A DNA stretch of 64,000 bases from an uncultured Pelagibacteraceae bacterium (GCA_902601705.1 CACKNV010000005.1:1-64000); one strand, 5' to 3'; counted from the first letter of the stretch, positions 30,657 through 42,098 are shown. Program-made: numbers and translations. Notes: a model not told the origin generated them from the sequence alone.

Positions 30657-31718
30657 ATGAAAAAATATTACACTCGAGCGTGTAATTTTTTTTATGGCAA
30701 TAATTCGAAACAATTAATTAAAAAAAAACTTGCTCTTCCATTATGCGGAGATAACACCATAGCGTTCAACAAATTAGAAATTTTTACTAAAGACAAAAAA
30801 AAAGTTTATTCCAGTATCATTGACATTAATGATATCAGCAACCTACCTTTTTTACTTAAAAAAAAAATATCAAAAGATATAAAAAAAATTATATCGAAAA
30901 GAAAATTTATTGGAAAAAATAAACATATGCTTATGGGTGTTTTAAATTTAACGCCTGACAGCTTTTCTGACGGAGGAAAATATAATTCACCTAAAAAAGC
31001 CAATCAAAGAATAATGGACATGAGAGAGGGAGGAGCAGAAATAATAGATATTGGAGGTGAGTCAACAAGACCTGGTTCAAAAATTATTTCGACAAAAAAT
31101 GAGCTTAAAAGAGTAAAAAATGTTATAGCAAATTTTAAGAAAAAATTTCCTAAAACTTTACTTTCGATTGATACAAGGAAATCTTTAGTAATGGAATTTT
31201 CCATAAAACATAATGTAGACATTATAAATGATGTTTCTTGTTTTAAATTTGATCCAAAGTCTTTGGACGTAATTAAAAACAAAAAACTTTGGAAAATTAT
31301 CCACCATATGCAAGGCTCTCCACAAACTATGCAAATAAATCCCTCTTATAATCATGTGTTATTAGATATTTACGATTTTTTTGAAAATGAGATTAAAAAA
31401 TTTAAGAGGCTTAAATATCATAGACAAATAATTTTAGATCCAGGAATAGGTTTTGGAAAAAACTTGAAACATAATTTGATGATTTTAAATAAAATATCCC
31501 TATTTCATTCACTAGGTTTTCCTATATTAATTGGCACATCTAGAAAAAGATTCATTAATCAAATTTCTGGAAAATATGATACGAGAGAAAGAATCGGAGG
31601 CACTTTATCATCGATAATCTTCTCTTATTTACAGGGTATAAAAATTTTTAGAGTGCACAATGTGAAAGAAGTAAAGCAAAGTCTTTTAATATTTGAAAAT
31701 TTACTTAATAATAAATGA
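30657..31718 (+). CDS. folP: Dihydropteroate synthase
   Basis: LMGVLNLTPDSFSDGGKY, IIDIGGESTRPGS, LDPGIGFGKN. Confidence 0.96.
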   Translation: MKKYYTRACNFFYGNNSKQLIKKKLALPLCGDNTIAFNKLEIFTKDKKKVYSSIIDINDISNLPFLLKKKISKDIKKIISKRKFIGKNKHMLMGVLNLTPDSFSDGGKYNSPKKANQRIMDMREGGAEIIDIGGESTRPGSKIISTKNELKRVKNVIANFKKKFPKTLLSIDTRKSLVMEFSIKHNVDIINDVSCFKFDPKSLDVIKNKKLWKIIHHMQGSPQTMQINPSYNHVLLDIYDFFENEIKKFKRLKYHRQIILDPGIGFGKNLKHNLMILNKISLFHSLGFPILIGTSRKRFINQISGKYDTRERIGGTLSSIIFSYLQGIKIFRVHNVKEVKQSLLIFENLLNNK

Positions 31719-33046
31719 AAAAAAAATATTTTGGTACTGATGGAATTAGAGGAACAGTTAATATTGGAAATATTAACGGGGAAAAATTTTTTAAATTTGG
31801 CTTGGCAGCAGGTACATATTTTAAAAATTTAAAGAAAAAAAAACAAGTAGCAATTATTGCAAAAGATACTCGTTTATCAGGTTATACACTTGAGCCTGCT
31901 TTAGTATCAGGTTTGGCTTCAGCTGGAATGCACATATTTACATTAGGCCCACTACCAACTAATGGCTTAGCAATGCTTACAAAAAAGATGAGAGCTAATT
32001 TAGGTATAATGATAACGGCTTCTCACAATCCTTTTCACGATAATGGCTTAAAATTATTTGGACCGGACGGTATGAAATTATCTGATAAGATTGAAAGGAA
32101 AATAGAAAATTTAATAGATGCAAAAACTATTAGTCATCTATCTGAACCAAAATCATTAGGCAGAGTAAAAAGATTAGAAGACGGTAATGAAAAATATATT
32201 CAAATTTTAAAAAATAATTTTCCTAAAGATTTTAGTTTAAAAGGTATGCGTATAGTTTTAGATTGCGCTAACGGGGCTGGATACAAATGCGCTCCAAAAA
32301 TTCTGACCGAATTAGGCGCCAAGGTTTTTTCGATTGGTGTTAAACCTAATGGATTAAATATAAATTATAATTGTGGGTCAACATTTCCTGAAGTTTTAAA
32401 ATATCATGTAAAAAAATTTAAAGCAGATTTAGGTATCTCATTAGATGGTGATGCTGATAGAGTTATTATGTGTAATGAGAAAGCGCAAATAGTTGATGGA
32501 GATCAGATTATAGCAATGATAGCGCAAAGATGGAAAAGAAAAAAAATTCTTAAAGGTGGAGTTGTAGGAACATTAATGTCTAATTATGGTTTAGAAAAAT
32601 TTTTTTTAGATGAGAAAATAAATTTTAGAAGGTCAAAGGTAGGAGACAGATATGTTAAAGAAACAATGAAAAAATACAATTTTAATTTAGGAGGTGAACA
32701 ATCGGGTCACATAATTTTAGGTAAGTTTGCAACTACTGGGGACGGCTTATTGGTTGCGTTAGAAGTCTTATTTGCTTTAAGAAAAAAAAAATTAGCTAGC
32801 GAGATTTTTAAAGTATATAAATCAGTGCCTCAGAAACTTTTAAATATAAAAGTAAAAGATAAAAAAATTGTAAATTCTTTAAAGTGTAAAAAAGCTATTA
32901 AATTAGCAAGTATTCTTATAAAAAAAAAAGGTAGGCTGCTAGTGAGACCCTCAGGTACAGAACCTAAAGTTAGAATTATGTGTGAGTCTTTTAATCGTGC
33001 CCTAATGAATAAATGTATAAATATTGTTAAAAAAAGTATTAATTAG
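31715..33046 (+). CDS. glmM: Phosphoglucosamine mutase
   Basis: KYFGTDGIRGTVN, GIMITASHNPFHDNGLKLFGPDG, SLDGDADRVIM, RPSGTEPKVRIM. Confidence 0.98.
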   Translation: MKKKYFGTDGIRGTVNIGNINGEKFFKFGLAAGTYFKNLKKKKQVAIIAKDTRLSGYTLEPALVSGLASAGMHIFTLGPLPTNGLAMLTKKMRANLGIMITASHNPFHDNGLKLFGPDGMKLSDKIERKIENLIDAKTISHLSEPKSLGRVKRLEDGNEKYIQILKNNFPKDFSLKGMRIVLDCANGAGYKCAPKILTELGAKVFSIGVKPNGLNINYNCGSTFPEVLKYHVKKFKADLGISLDGDADRVIMCNEKAQIVDGDQIIAMIAQRWKRKKILKGGVVGTLMSNYGLEKFFLDEKINFRRSKVGDRYVKETMKKYNFNLGGEQSGHIILGKFATTGDGLLVALEVLFALRKKKLASEIFKVYKSVPQKLLNIKVKDKKIVNSLKCKKAIKLASILIKKKGRLLVRPSGTEPKVRIMCESFNRALMNKCINIVKKSIN

Positions 33047-33049
33047 TGA

Positions 33050-33862
33050 ATGAAACCAAATTCCAAAGTTTTAATTATTGCTGGTTCCGACTCATCAGGT
33101 GGCGCAGGCATACAAGCTGATTTAAAAACAGTTACTTCTTTAGGCTCTTATGCGATGACAGCAATTACTGCTGTAACAGCGCAAAATACGACGGGTGTAA
33201 AATCAATAACTCCTATAAAATCCTTAGAGATATCTAATCAAATAGAATTTACAGCAAAAGATATCAAACCTAATGCTATAAAGATAGGAATGTTACACTC
33301 GAAATCAGTTATTCAAGCAGTGATAAAATCTCTTAATAAAATAAAAATTAAAAAAATCGTTCTTGATCCTGTTATGGTTGCTAAAGGAGGATCAAAACTA
33401 ATTAATGATGCTGCAATTATTCATCTAAAAAAAAATTTATTGAAAAAAACTTTATTAATAACACCTAATATACCTGAAGCAGAAATTTTATCAAAAATTA
33501 AAATCAATTCAAAAAAGGATATGATCAAAGCTGCAAAAATTTTAATTAACTTAGGGGCCAAAAATGTTTTGATAAAAGGTGGTCATTTAAAATCAAATCA
33601 AATGAATGATATTTTATTAAATAGAAAAACTATGAAGATATTTACTAGTAAAAAATATAGAACTAAAAACACGCATGGGACTGGTTGTACGTTATCTTCT
33701 GCAATTGCAACCTATTTAGCATGTGGAAAAGATTTGATTAAATCTTGTGAGCTTGGAATTAAATATGTTAATGAGTCTATTAAATCAAATCTAAACTTAG
33801 GAAAAGGTAGCGGTCCGATAAATCACTTAAATTCAATCATTTTAAATAGAAAATTTAAATAA
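33050..33862 (+). CDS. thiD: Hydroxymethylpyrimidine/phosphomethylpyrimidine kinase
   Basis: [38 protein letters not shown]. Confidence 0.96.
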   Translation: MKPNSKVLIIAGSDSSGGAGIQADLKTVTSLGSYAMTAITAVTAQNTTGVKSITPIKSLEISNQIEFTAKDIKPNAIKIGMLHSKSVIQAVIKSLNKIKIKKIVLDPVMVAKGGSKLINDAAIIHLKKNLLKKTLLITPNIPEAEILSKIKINSKKDMIKAAKILINLGAKNVLIKGGHLKSNQMNDILLNRKTMKIFTSKKYRTKNTHGTGCTLSSAIATYLACGKDLIKSCELGIKYVNESIKSNLNLGKGSGPINHLNSIILNRKFK

Positions 33863-35154
33863 TGAAAAATGTTGTTGTAGTAGGTTCACAGTGGGGAGAT
33901 GAAGGAAAGGGAAAGATTGTTGATTGGCTTTCAAGTGAAGCAGATGTAGTAGTAAGATTTCAAGGAGGCCATAATGCTGGACATACTTTAGTCATAGATA
34001 AAAAAATATTTAAATTAAGATTATTACCCTCAGGTATTGTAAGAAAAGGAAAAATTTCTATTCTTGGGAACGGAGTTGTAATTGATCCTTGGGCATTATT
34101 AAAAGAAATCGAGGAAATTAAAAAACAAGGAGTCGAAGTCACTCCAGAAAATTTTATGATTTCAGAGTCAGCTTCTCTCATCTTGCCATTTCACCAAGAG
34201 ATGGATGAAATCAGAGAGGATGCCGCTGGAAAAGAAAAAATTGGTACTACTAGACGAGGTATAGGACCCTGTTATGAAGATAAAGTTGGTAGAAGATCGA
34301 TTAGAGTCATGGATTTAAGATCAGAAAGCAACTTAGATAGCAGGCTAGAAAATGTCTTATTACATCATAATGCTATTAGAAAAGGCCTTAACAATAAGAT
34401 TTACGAAAAAGATAAGCTTAAAAAAGAATTATTGAAAATAGCACCTAGTATCCTTAAGTTTGCCCAACCTGTGTGGTTAAAGCTTGATAAATTTAATAAT
34501 GAAAGAAAAAAAATCTTGTTTGAGGGTGCTCAAGGTATACTTTTAGATGTTGATCATGGTACTTATCCTTACGTAACATCATCCAATACAGTGCCCGCAA
34601 TGGCAGCGACTGGGTCAGGCTCTGGTCCTAATAAAATTGATTACATTTTAGGAATAACAAAAGCATATACTACTAGAGTAGGAAGCGGACCATTTCCAAC
34701 AGAATTAAATGATGATATTGGTGAAAGTTTAGGCAAGAGAGGGAAAGAATTTGGAACTGTAACTGCAAGAAAAAGGAGATGCGGTTGGTTTGATGGAGTT
34801 TTAGTTAGACAAACAATAAAAATTTCTGGAATTAACGGCATAGCTTTGACAAAGTTAGATGTTTTAGATGAATTAGAGGAAATTAAAATGTGTATTGGGT
34901 ATGAATTAAATGGAAAGAAAATAGATTATTTACCGGCTGCCTCTCAAGATCAATTCAACATAAAACCCATTTATAAAACGTTTCCAGGATGGAAATCTCA
35001 AACGCAAGGAATCAGAAATTTAAAAGATTTACCAGATAAAGCTAAGAGATATATTCACGCTCTTGAGGATTTTATTGAAGCAAGAATATCAAGCATATCC
35101 ACTAGTCCTGAGAGAGATGACACCATCTTAGTTGAGGATCCATTTAATAATTAA
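33862..35154 (+). CDS. purA: Adenylosuccinate synthetase
   Basis: [49 protein letters not shown]-like segment. Confidence 0.99.
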   Translation: MKNVVVVGSQWGDEGKGKIVDWLSSEADVVVRFQGGHNAGHTLVIDKKIFKLRLLPSGIVRKGKISILGNGVVIDPWALLKEIEEIKKQGVEVTPENFMISESASLILPFHQEMDEIREDAAGKEKIGTTRRGIGPCYEDKVGRRSIRVMDLRSESNLDSRLENVLLHHNAIRKGLNNKIYEKDKLKKELLKIAPSILKFAQPVWLKLDKFNNERKKILFEGAQGILLDVDHGTYPYVTSSNTVPAMAATGSGSGPNKIDYILGITKAYTTRVGSGPFPTELNDDIGESLGKRGKEFGTVTARKRRCGWFDGVLVRQTIKISGINGIALTKLDVLDELEEIKMCIGYELNGKKIDYLPAASQDQFNIKPIYKTFPGWKSQTQGIRNLKDLPDKAKRYIHALEDFIEARISSISTSPERDDTILVEDPFNN

Positions 35155-36047
35155 TTAGCGGGAAGCAAATTTTTCGATTTACTTGCATTAATCATTGATT
35201 TTTGTAATTTTTCAAAAGCCTTAGTTTCTATTTGTCTAATTCGTTCTCTACTAATTTTATATTTTTTACTTAACTCTTCCAATGTTTTTGGCACTTCAGA
35301 AAGTCTCCTAGCAATAATAATTTCTTTTTCTCTATTATTTAAGATCTTCATTGCACTGTCTAACAATTCTTTTTTATCTTCATATTCTTGTTTTTGAGAA
35401 ATAACTAGTTCTTGATCCAGTCTTTCATCTACTAACCAATCTTGCCACTCATCAGTTTCACCACTTTTGATTGGATCATTCAATGATTTTTCTTGACCCA
35501 TCATTCTTCTATTCATATTTACCACTTCATTAGAATCCACGTCTAATCTTTTTGATATTTCATTTACTTGTTCATCTTTAAGATCGCCATCTTGTCCTGG
35601 AGCAATTTGGTTTTTAAGTTTTTTAAGGTTAAAAAAAAGTTTTTTTTGAGCAGTTGTGGTTCCCATTTTTACTAAGCTCCATGATCTTAAAACATACTCT
35701 TGTATTGAAGCTTTAATCCACCACATTGCATATGTAGCCAGTCTAAATCCTTTATCAGGATCAAATTTTTTTACAGCCTGCATTAATCCTATATTTCCCT
35801 CTGAAATTAGTTCATTGACTGGAAGACCATAGCCACGGTATCCCATAGCTATTTTAGCAACTAATCTTAAATGACTAGTAACTAATTTATGTGCAGCTTT
35901 TAAATTACCATTCTCTCTCCAATTTTTGGCTAACATGTATTCCTCCTCAGCGTCAAGCATAGGAAATTTTTTAATCTGGGCTAAATAAATTGATAGTCCT
36001 CCAACCGAAGGAACCGGAAGATTACTAATTTGATTTTTTTCACTCAT
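35151..36047 (-). CDS. rpoH: RNA polymerase sigma-32 factor
   Basis: [62 protein letters not shown] (RpoH box). Confidence 0.97.
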   Translation of the reverse strand: MSEKNQISNLPVPSVGGLSIYLAQIKKFPMLDAEEEYMLAKNWRENGNLKAAHKLVTSHLRLVAKIAMGYRGYGLPVNELISEGNIGLMQAVKKFDPDKGFRLATYAMWWIKASIQEYVLRSWSLVKMGTTTAQKKLFFNLKKLKNQIAPGQDGDLKDEQVNEISKRLDVDSNEVVNMNRRMMGQEKSLNDPIKSGETDEWQDWLVDERLDQELVISQKQEYEDKKELLDSAMKILNNREKEIIIARRLSEVPKTLEELSKKYKISRERIRQIETKAFEKLQKSMINASKSKNLLPAN

Positions 36048-36078
36048 AATTATTTACTTATATATAAAAATTAATATT

Positions 36079-37059
36079 TCAACTGCTTAAATTTTCGAGC
36101 AAACTCAATATTTTTTTAAACCCCGTAGGTAAATCTGAATTAAAACTTACCCATTTTTTAGTAGTGGGGTGAATAAACTCTAACGTTTTAGCATGCAGTG
36201 CTTGACCTGACAATTTATTCAATTTAATAAAAAATTCATTATTAATTTTTTTAAACCTTATATTTTTTTTACCATACTGCTTATCTCCAAGCAAAGACGT
36301 GGCTTTGTATTTAAAATGCACCCTGATCTGATGAGTTCTTCCTGTTTCTAACTCACATTCAATTAAACTAATTTTTGGAATATCTTTAATGTCAAAGACT
36401 CGAATAGTTTTATAATTTGTAACTGCATGTTTTCCTCTAACATCACTTACAGTCATTAATTGTCGATTTTTTTTATCTCTAGTTATCAATGTACTAATTT
36501 TACCACTCATAGGTCTAATCACACCCCAAGCTAAGCATAAATACTTTCTTTTTATTGTATGTTCACTAAACTGATTACTTAAAAATGAGTGTGCTAAATT
36601 ATTTTTCGCAATTACAAGCAAACCACTAGTTTCTTTATCTATTCTATGAACGATTCCAGGTCTTAAAGCACCATTTATATCAGATAAATTTTTTTTATAT
36701 TTGTGTAATAGGGCATTTACTAAAGTATTACTATAATTACCCGCACCTGGATGAACCACCATTCCTTTGGGTTTGTTGATTATTAAAATACTTTTATCCT
36801 CGTGAATTATGTCAAGTTTAATTTTTTTTGCCATAACACTCTGTTCATGATTTTGGGCAATATTTACGTAAATAAAGTCCTTAAATTTAATTTTAGTAGA
36901 TGGTGAAGTTTGTACAAAATTATTCAATTTAACTCGTTTATTTTCGATCAACTTTTTCAGAAATGATCTTGTTAAATGGTTAATATTTTCTGACAAAAAA
37001 ACATCCAATCTTTTGTCACTATTTTTTAAATCAACAGAAAATTTAATTGTATTATCCAT
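36079..37059 (-). CDS. rluD: RluA/RluD family pseudouridine synthase
   Basis: NKPKGMVVHPGAGN, GIVHRIDKETSGLLVIAKN, ETGRTHQIRVHF. Confidence 0.95.
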   Translation of the reverse strand: MDNTIKFSVDLKNSDKRLDVFLSENINHLTRSFLKKLIENKRVKLNNFVQTSPSTKIKFKDFIYVNIAQNHEQSVMAKKIKLDIIHEDKSILIINKPKGMVVHPGAGNYSNTLVNALLHKYKKNLSDINGALRPGIVHRIDKETSGLLVIAKNNLAHSFLSNQFSEHTIKRKYLCLAWGVIRPMSGKISTLITRDKKNRQLMTVSDVRGKHAVTNYKTIRVFDIKDIPKISLIECELETGRTHQIRVHFKYKATSLLGDKQYGKKNIRFKKINNEFFIKLNKLSGQALHAKTLEFIHPTTKKWVSFNSDLPTGFKKILSLLENLSS

Positions 37060-37083
37060 AAATTAATTTAAGTTATCCATATT

Positions 37084-37161
37084 GCGCCGGTAGCTTCAAC
37101 TGGATAGAGCGCCGGATTTCGGCTCCGGAGGTTATGGGTTCGACTCCTATCCGGCGCACCA
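37084..37161 (+). tRNA. tRNA-Arg (TCG)
   Basis: Acceptor GCGCCGG/CCGGCGC, anticodon arm CCGGA-TTTCGGC-TCCGG, encoded CCA. Confidence 0.9.
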
Positions 37162-37164
37162 TTT

Positions 37165-37965
37165 TTAAATAATCCAATCTAAAAACTTCTCCCTATTTTC
37201 AATTATGAATTTAGGGTAACTTTCATCTAAATTAATTTTTTTTAATTTTATCCCACGTCCAAAAATATCTTCATTCTGAAGTATTTTTTCTTCAATTCTT
37301 TTTTCATTCAATTCTTTACTATTATATTCTCCATGAGAAAAAGATCTTACCTTATTCAATATTTGTTTTGGAGTTTGCATATAAGAGAAATGCCATCCTC
37401 CTCTAATAATTTGTTGATTGTATTTATCTATTCTCCAAAAAGGGTAATTCCTAAATTTTAAATTTCTTAAATCTTGCATTGATTTAATATTTTTTCTTTC
37501 TGTAATCCTTGAACCTATCCAATTACTTTCATCCAAGTTTTGTAAATTTAATTTATACATAAACATCTTTTGTGAAAAGGCTATAAATTTTTTATTTTTT
37601 TTTATTTCGTTTAATTTTGTTAAGTCAGGTATTTCATCTGAGTCTGACAAAATTATAAGATCATTAGGTAAAGCATTTTTAAGGCCTTTTATTAATGAAT
37701 TCCTTTGATGTTGTTCAATAGGAGACTCGCCGCCTGTATGTTTATCAAAATTAATATTTTCTTTATAATCAGCGACTATTAAAATTATCTTATTTTTAAA
37801 TCTAGGAAATTTATTTATATCAAAATTTATTTTTTTATATTTTCCTTGGTGTGTTTTGGTGGATTCCGAGATAACAAAAAAATCTACAAATTTGTCTAGG
37901 ATATTTAAACGTAAATCTACAATATGATCCTCATTGAAATATTGAAAACAATCGTAAATAGCCAT
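37165..37965 (-). CDS. Glycosyltransferase family 17-like
   Basis: IYDCFQYFNEDHIVDLRLNILDKFVDFFVISESTKTHQGK; LIILSDSDEIPD; GWHFSYM. Confidence 0.82.
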   Translation of the reverse strand: MAIYDCFQYFNEDHIVDLRLNILDKFVDFFVISESTKTHQGKYKKINFDINKFPRFKNKIILIVADYKENINFDKHTGGESPIEQHQRNSLIKGLKNALPNDLIILSDSDEIPDLTKLNEIKKNKKFIAFSQKMFMYKLNLQNLDESNWIGSRITERKNIKSMQDLRNLKFRNYPFWRIDKYNQQIIRGGWHFSYMQTPKQILNKVRSFSHGEYNSKELNEKRIEEKILQNEDIFGRGIKLKKINLDESYPKFIIENREKFLDWII

Positions 37966-38909
37966 TAGTTAAAGTAATTATCCTCTAAGTGTTCTATTTC
38001 TTTATTATTTATATCAAATCTCTTCATCAAAATTTGCAAAAGTTTTATTTGTCCAAAAATTAACATTAAGCTTATAAATTTTTCTTTATTGTTTTTGATC
38101 AAATTTTTACCGGTTTCATTATTAAAGTTTGGTATAAAAATCATATCAGCTTCAACAGGAATCCTAGTATTGTGACCACCAATTCCTTTCCAATCAATTA
38201 ACACGTAGTTTAAATCACTTAAATAATTTATTAATTTATTCCAATCAGGAACATTTTTATACATTGAAAAAAAATGCGCTTCTATTTTTATTAAAAGCGG
38301 TCGATAGTTTCCCATACCTTTTAAGATTTCAAGTTCTGCTCCTTGAGTGTCTATTTTGAGATAATCCAAACTTTTTATATCTAGTTCAGAAAGTTGATTA
38401 CTCATAGTATCACATTCAACTTCGATTGTTCGGGTTATTTTAAAATTATTAAAATCTTTATTTTTTATGTTGTATAAATCAAATTTTTTTTCGTCTGGTT
38501 CATACATCGACGAACTCCCTAGTCTATTGTCAAGAATATACAAAATCTTTTTTTCTTTTTTATTCCATAATCCTTTATTGATAACTAACTTCTGTTCTGT
38601 TAATTTTAAAGCCTCTGTTTTTATAGGTTCTATTAAAATATCTTCAAAAAATAAATTATATTTTTCAGGAAAAAAAAAATCTGAATTGAAACCTCCTTGA
38701 GCACCAACATCTAAGGCGATTATTTTTTCATTCTTAATTAATTTTTTTATTATTAATACAAAATCATATTTTTCATTACTTTTGTAACTTTTTTCACTTA
38801 AAAAATTGATAACCCTTCGATTTAATTTTAATTTTATTAGTATATTAAAAATAATTGGCAGTATAACTTTTATCAAACTTCTGAAAATCTTGTAAATTTT
38901 TTTAGACAT
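37965..38909 (-). CDS. FkbM family methyltransferase
   Basis: ALDVGAQGGFNSDFF, SLDYLKIDTQGAELEILKGM. Confidence 0.87.
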   Translation of the reverse strand: MSKKIYKIFRSLIKVILPIIFNILIKLKLNRRVINFLSEKSYKSNEKYDFVLIIKKLIKNEKIIALDVGAQGGFNSDFFFPEKYNLFFEDILIEPIKTEALKLTEQKLVINKGLWNKKEKKILYILDNRLGSSSMYEPDEKKFDLYNIKNKDFNNFKITRTIEVECDTMSNQLSELDIKSLDYLKIDTQGAELEILKGMGNYRPLLIKIEAHFFSMYKNVPDWNKLINYLSDLNYVLIDWKGIGGHNTRIPVEADMIFIPNFNNETGKNLIKNNKEKFISLMLIFGQIKLLQILMKRFDINNKEIEHLEDNYFN

Positions 38910-38919
38910 TGCTTAAAAT

Positions 38920-39627
38920 TTACTTTTTTGTAAAAGTAGTAAGACCTATTTTTTTCCCTTCAATTAGAGATGACGAACAGTGAAGTCGAGTTCTATCGAA
39001 TATTAACATTGACCCTACTTCCCACTCATAAACTAAATCAATTTCTAGTCCTGAAAGATTATCTATCTTTTCATGCTGTAGATATTTTTTATGATGATCT
39101 TGGTTGAATGGTTTCTTTTCATACATATTTAGATGTTCAGAAGATCTGAGATTTTGACCATAATTAAGATTTTTAATACTAAGTTCATTTTCATCAATGG
39201 TAAAATTTGTTGAGTTTCCATAGAATTTGTTTTTAAAAATGACAGTGCTTCCCTTAGAACTAAGTGGAATTAATGTTTGTTTAAAAATAATTTCATCTAA
39301 ATTAAATCCAGCATCAACGTGTAAACCTATAGGATTGTAACTTTCCTGAAAAAGACCTAAAATATCCTCATTATTATCATCCTTTAAATTATCCATTTTA
39401 AAATCACCAATTTCATTTCTTACTTTTTCAAAATAAAGACGCTCAAGTTCTTCATTGAAATTTTTAAGCCATCTTTTTTTAATAACGTTCTGTTTTTTAT
39501 TGTGGACGGTTGTAGGTAAATTTTTATACAGTTCTAAAAATTTTTCTATTTCATTTTTACTAAATAACTTTTTTATGATCTTTGGAGAACCTTCTAAATT
39601 TTTAATTTTATCAATATTTTTATGCAT
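38920..39627 (-). CDS. Putative 2OG-Fe(II) dioxygenase-like protein
   Basis: GLHVDAG (HxD) and distal FDRTRLHCSS (H) in a cupin-like C-terminal half. Confidence 0.5.
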   Translation of the reverse strand: MHKNIDKIKNLEGSPKIIKKLFSKNEIEKFLELYKNLPTTVHNKKQNVIKKRWLKNFNEELERLYFEKVRNEIGDFKMDNLKDDNNEDILGLFQESYNPIGLHVDAGFNLDEIIFKQTLIPLSSKGSTVIFKNKFYGNSTNFTIDENELSIKNLNYGQNLRSSEHLNMYEKKPFNQDHHKKYLQHEKIDNLSGLEIDLVYEWEVGSMLIFDRTRLHCSSSLIEGKKIGLTTFTKK

Positions 39628-39629
39628 CT

Positions 39630-40421
39630 TTATTCACCCATATTAATTAAAGTTCCTCTATTTTTAGCTCCACTATAAGAAAGGTAAAAAATGATTACCC
39701 CAATTATAAAATATAAAAAAGATATTAAAATAGCTTTAAATACTTGAAAATAATTTATGATATCATAAATTAATATATTTCTCATCTCCTCAAATATATG
39801 AACTAATGGAAGTAATTTTGCTATAATTTGAAGCCAAACTGGAAGTATTTCAATTGGATAATAAATACAGCCTAAAGGTGCTAAAAAAAACAGACTTGCC
39901 CAAGCAATATTCTCAAAAGATGGTCCAAATCTTACCAGCCCAGCTGTAACTAAAAGGCCCAATGTGACACCAAATATGTATAACGTGATTAATAAAAAAA
40001 TAAGAGGAATACCAATATTAAATATTGAAACACCAAAAAATGGTATTGCCAATAAAGCAGCCGGTACTAAACCAATTAGAGTTCTTAAAATTGCAGTAAA
40101 TGTTAGTGCAGTAATTATCTCACTTAGTCTTATCGGAGCTATGAAAAGATTCGTAAAATTTCTACTCCAAATTTCTTCAAGAAACATCATATTATAGCTA
40201 ATACTAGATCGAAAAAGAAAATCATATAATATAGCTGCACTTAAAATAATTCCAACTGTGTTTTCGTAAAAAGATGAATTTAATGTAAAGAATTTTGATA
40301 TAAAGCCCCAAAGAAATATTTGAATTGTAGGCCAGTAAATTAAGTCTAAAATTCTGGGAAAAGATCCTTTAATTAAATATAAATGTCTTAAACTTAATGC
40401 AAATATTTTATTCCAATTCAT
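39630..40421 (-). CDS. ABC-2 type transporter permease
   Basis: Six hydrophobic segments; SLRHLYLIKGSFPRILDLIYWPTIQIFLWGFIS; overlaps ATPase gene. Confidence 0.88.
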   Translation of the reverse strand: MNWNKIFALSLRHLYLIKGSFPRILDLIYWPTIQIFLWGFISKFFTLNSSFYENTVGIILSAAILYDFLFRSSISYNMMFLEEIWSRNFTNLFIAPIRLSEIITALTFTAILRTLIGLVPAALLAIPFFGVSIFNIGIPLIFLLITLYIFGVTLGLLVTAGLVRFGPSFENIAWASLFFLAPLGCIYYPIEILPVWLQIIAKLLPLVHIFEEMRNILIYDIINYFQVFKAILISFLYFIIGVIIFYLSYSGAKNRGTLINMGE

Positions 40422-41142
40422 TTTTACTCCTAGCGATCTTTAAAAATGTATCTTCCAAATTTTCTCTTCCATGTTTTTTTATTAGTTGATCGCAAGTTCC
40501 TCTATCAACGATTTGCCCATGTTTCATCATTATTATTTCATCACATAATCTCTCAACCTCTTTCATGTTATGTGAAGCTAATAAAATCGTCAGCTCATTT
40601 TTTTTTTTATACTTTTCAATATATTCTCTTACAAAATCTCCAATATCCGGATCTAAACTGGCAGTAGGCTCGTCTAAAAAAAGTAATTTAGGTTTATTTA
40701 TTAATGACTTAGCTAAAGCTACACGATTTTTTTGACCTGAAGATAGTTCTCCTGTTTTTTTGTTTAAAAATTTTTGTAAATTTAAATCTTCGATCATTTC
40801 ACTTGTTCTTTGTTTAATTTCTTTTACACCATATAATCTTGCGTATACTTCTAAATTTTGTTTGACGGTTAATTTCTTTGGTAACTCTATATAAGGAGAA
40901 GCAAAGTTCATTAAACTCAATAGTTCAATTCTATTTTTAGGAGCAAGGACAATACCATTTATAAAAATTTGCCCAGTAGTAGGCGTAATTAATCCCAGCA
41001 TCATTCCTATTGTAGTTGTTTTTCCACACCCATTAGGACCTAGAAGACCCATAACTTTATTTTTTTCAATTTCAAAGCTAATGTTATTCACTGCTATTAA
41101 TGAATTAAATTTTTTTGATATATTTTTTACTTTTAGTTTCAT
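40408..41142 (-). CDS. ABC transporter ATP-binding protein
   Basis: GLLGPNGCGKTTTIGMMLG, LSSGQKNRVALAKSL, LLFLDEPTASLDPD. Confidence 0.97.
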   Translation of the reverse strand: MKLKVKNISKKFNSLIAVNNISFEIEKNKVMGLLGPNGCGKTTTIGMMLGLITPTTGQIFINGIVLAPKNRIELLSLMNFASPYIELPKKLTVKQNLEVYARLYGVKEIKQRTSEMIEDLNLQKFLNKKTGELSSGQKNRVALAKSLINKPKLLFLDEPTASLDPDIGDFVREYIEKYKKKNELTILLASHNMKEVERLCDEIIMMKHGQIVDRGTCDQLIKKHGRENLEDTFLKIARSKNELE

Positions 41143-42098
41143 TAATTTTTTGAGGCTCTTTTTATTCTATCGTTTATTGCTATTCCAGAACCTTTATTAG
41201 GAATTCTTGTTATTTGTATCTTCCGGTATCCCTTCATCTTAATTGCTCTTAAAAGTCTATATAAATTTGATGCCGCTTCTCTTAAATTTGATTTCTCACT
41301 TAAGCTATAGAAATTTTTATTATTTTTATATTTTTTTCCAAGATATATAAATGCACTTTTTTTATCATGCTTTGTTTGATTTATTAAAACGGGAATGCCA
41401 GGAGAGTAATGTTTTCTCATCATTCCCGGAGATCTTATTCGTTTTGATTTAGAACTTTTTAATAATTTTGATTTTAAAATTTTTTTGATTGCATTACTAT
41501 CTATTATTCCAGGTCTTAAAATTTGAGGAAAATTGGTTAAATCAATCACAGTAGACTCTATTCCAATTCTAGATTTGCCTCCGTCAATAACTAACTTTAC
41601 CTTTTTTTTAAATTCATCGACTACATCTAAAGCACAAACAGGACTTACATTAGAAGATTTATTTGCACTTGGCATCGCTAAAGGAAAATTAATTTTTTTT
41701 AAGATAGTTCTTATAATTTTATGTTTTGGAAATCTTACGGCTACTGTCTTTAATTTTGCCGACGCAAGCGGATTAATTTTGGAATTAATTCTTTTTTTTA
41801 AAATAAAAGTAATTGGGCCAGGACAAAATTTTTTATATAATTTTAAAAAATTTTTGTTAATCTCAACATCTTTTAAAGCTTTGCCAAGATTATAATAATG
41901 TATTATTAAAGGATTCGATTTTGGCCTACCTTTTAATTCAAATATTTTTTTAACTGAGCTTCTGCTATAAGCATTTCCACCTAAACCATAAACAGTTTCA
42001 GTCGGTAATCCAGCAATATTACCATTGTTCAAATACTTAATAGTTTTACTCAGACTCTTCTTATTAAAAGCAAATATATTTGAATAGTTATTTTTCAT
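41142..42098 (-). CDS. L-threonylcarbamoyladenylate synthase (Sua5/TsaC)
   Basis: IAGLPTETVYGLGGNAYS, FELKGRPKSNPLIIHYY, RSPGMMRKHYSPGIPV. Confidence 0.96.
   Translation of the reverse strand: MKNNYSNIFAFNKKSLSKTIKYLNNGNIAGLPTETVYGLGGNAYSRSSVKKIFELKGRPKSNPLIIHYYNLGKALKDVEINKNFLKLYKKFCPGPITFILKKRINSKINPLASAKLKTVAVRFPKHKIIRTILKKINFPLAMPSANKSSNVSPVCALDVVDEFKKKVKLVIDGGKSRIGIESTVIDLTNFPQILRPGIIDSNAIKKILKSKLLKSSKSKRIRSPGMMRKHYSPGIPVLINQTKHDKKSAFIYLGKKYKNNKNFYSLSEKSNLREAASNLYRLLRAIKMKGYRKIQITRIPNKGSGIAINDRIKRASKN

Noticed and set aside
37084-41142. Integrase-mediated island at tRNA-Arg
   Set aside because: No integrase, no IS element, and no duplicated tRNA 3' end noticed; only gene content suggests accessory origin.
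41533-41895. 120-aa plus-strand ORF
   Set aside because: Antisense to the Sua5-like gene.
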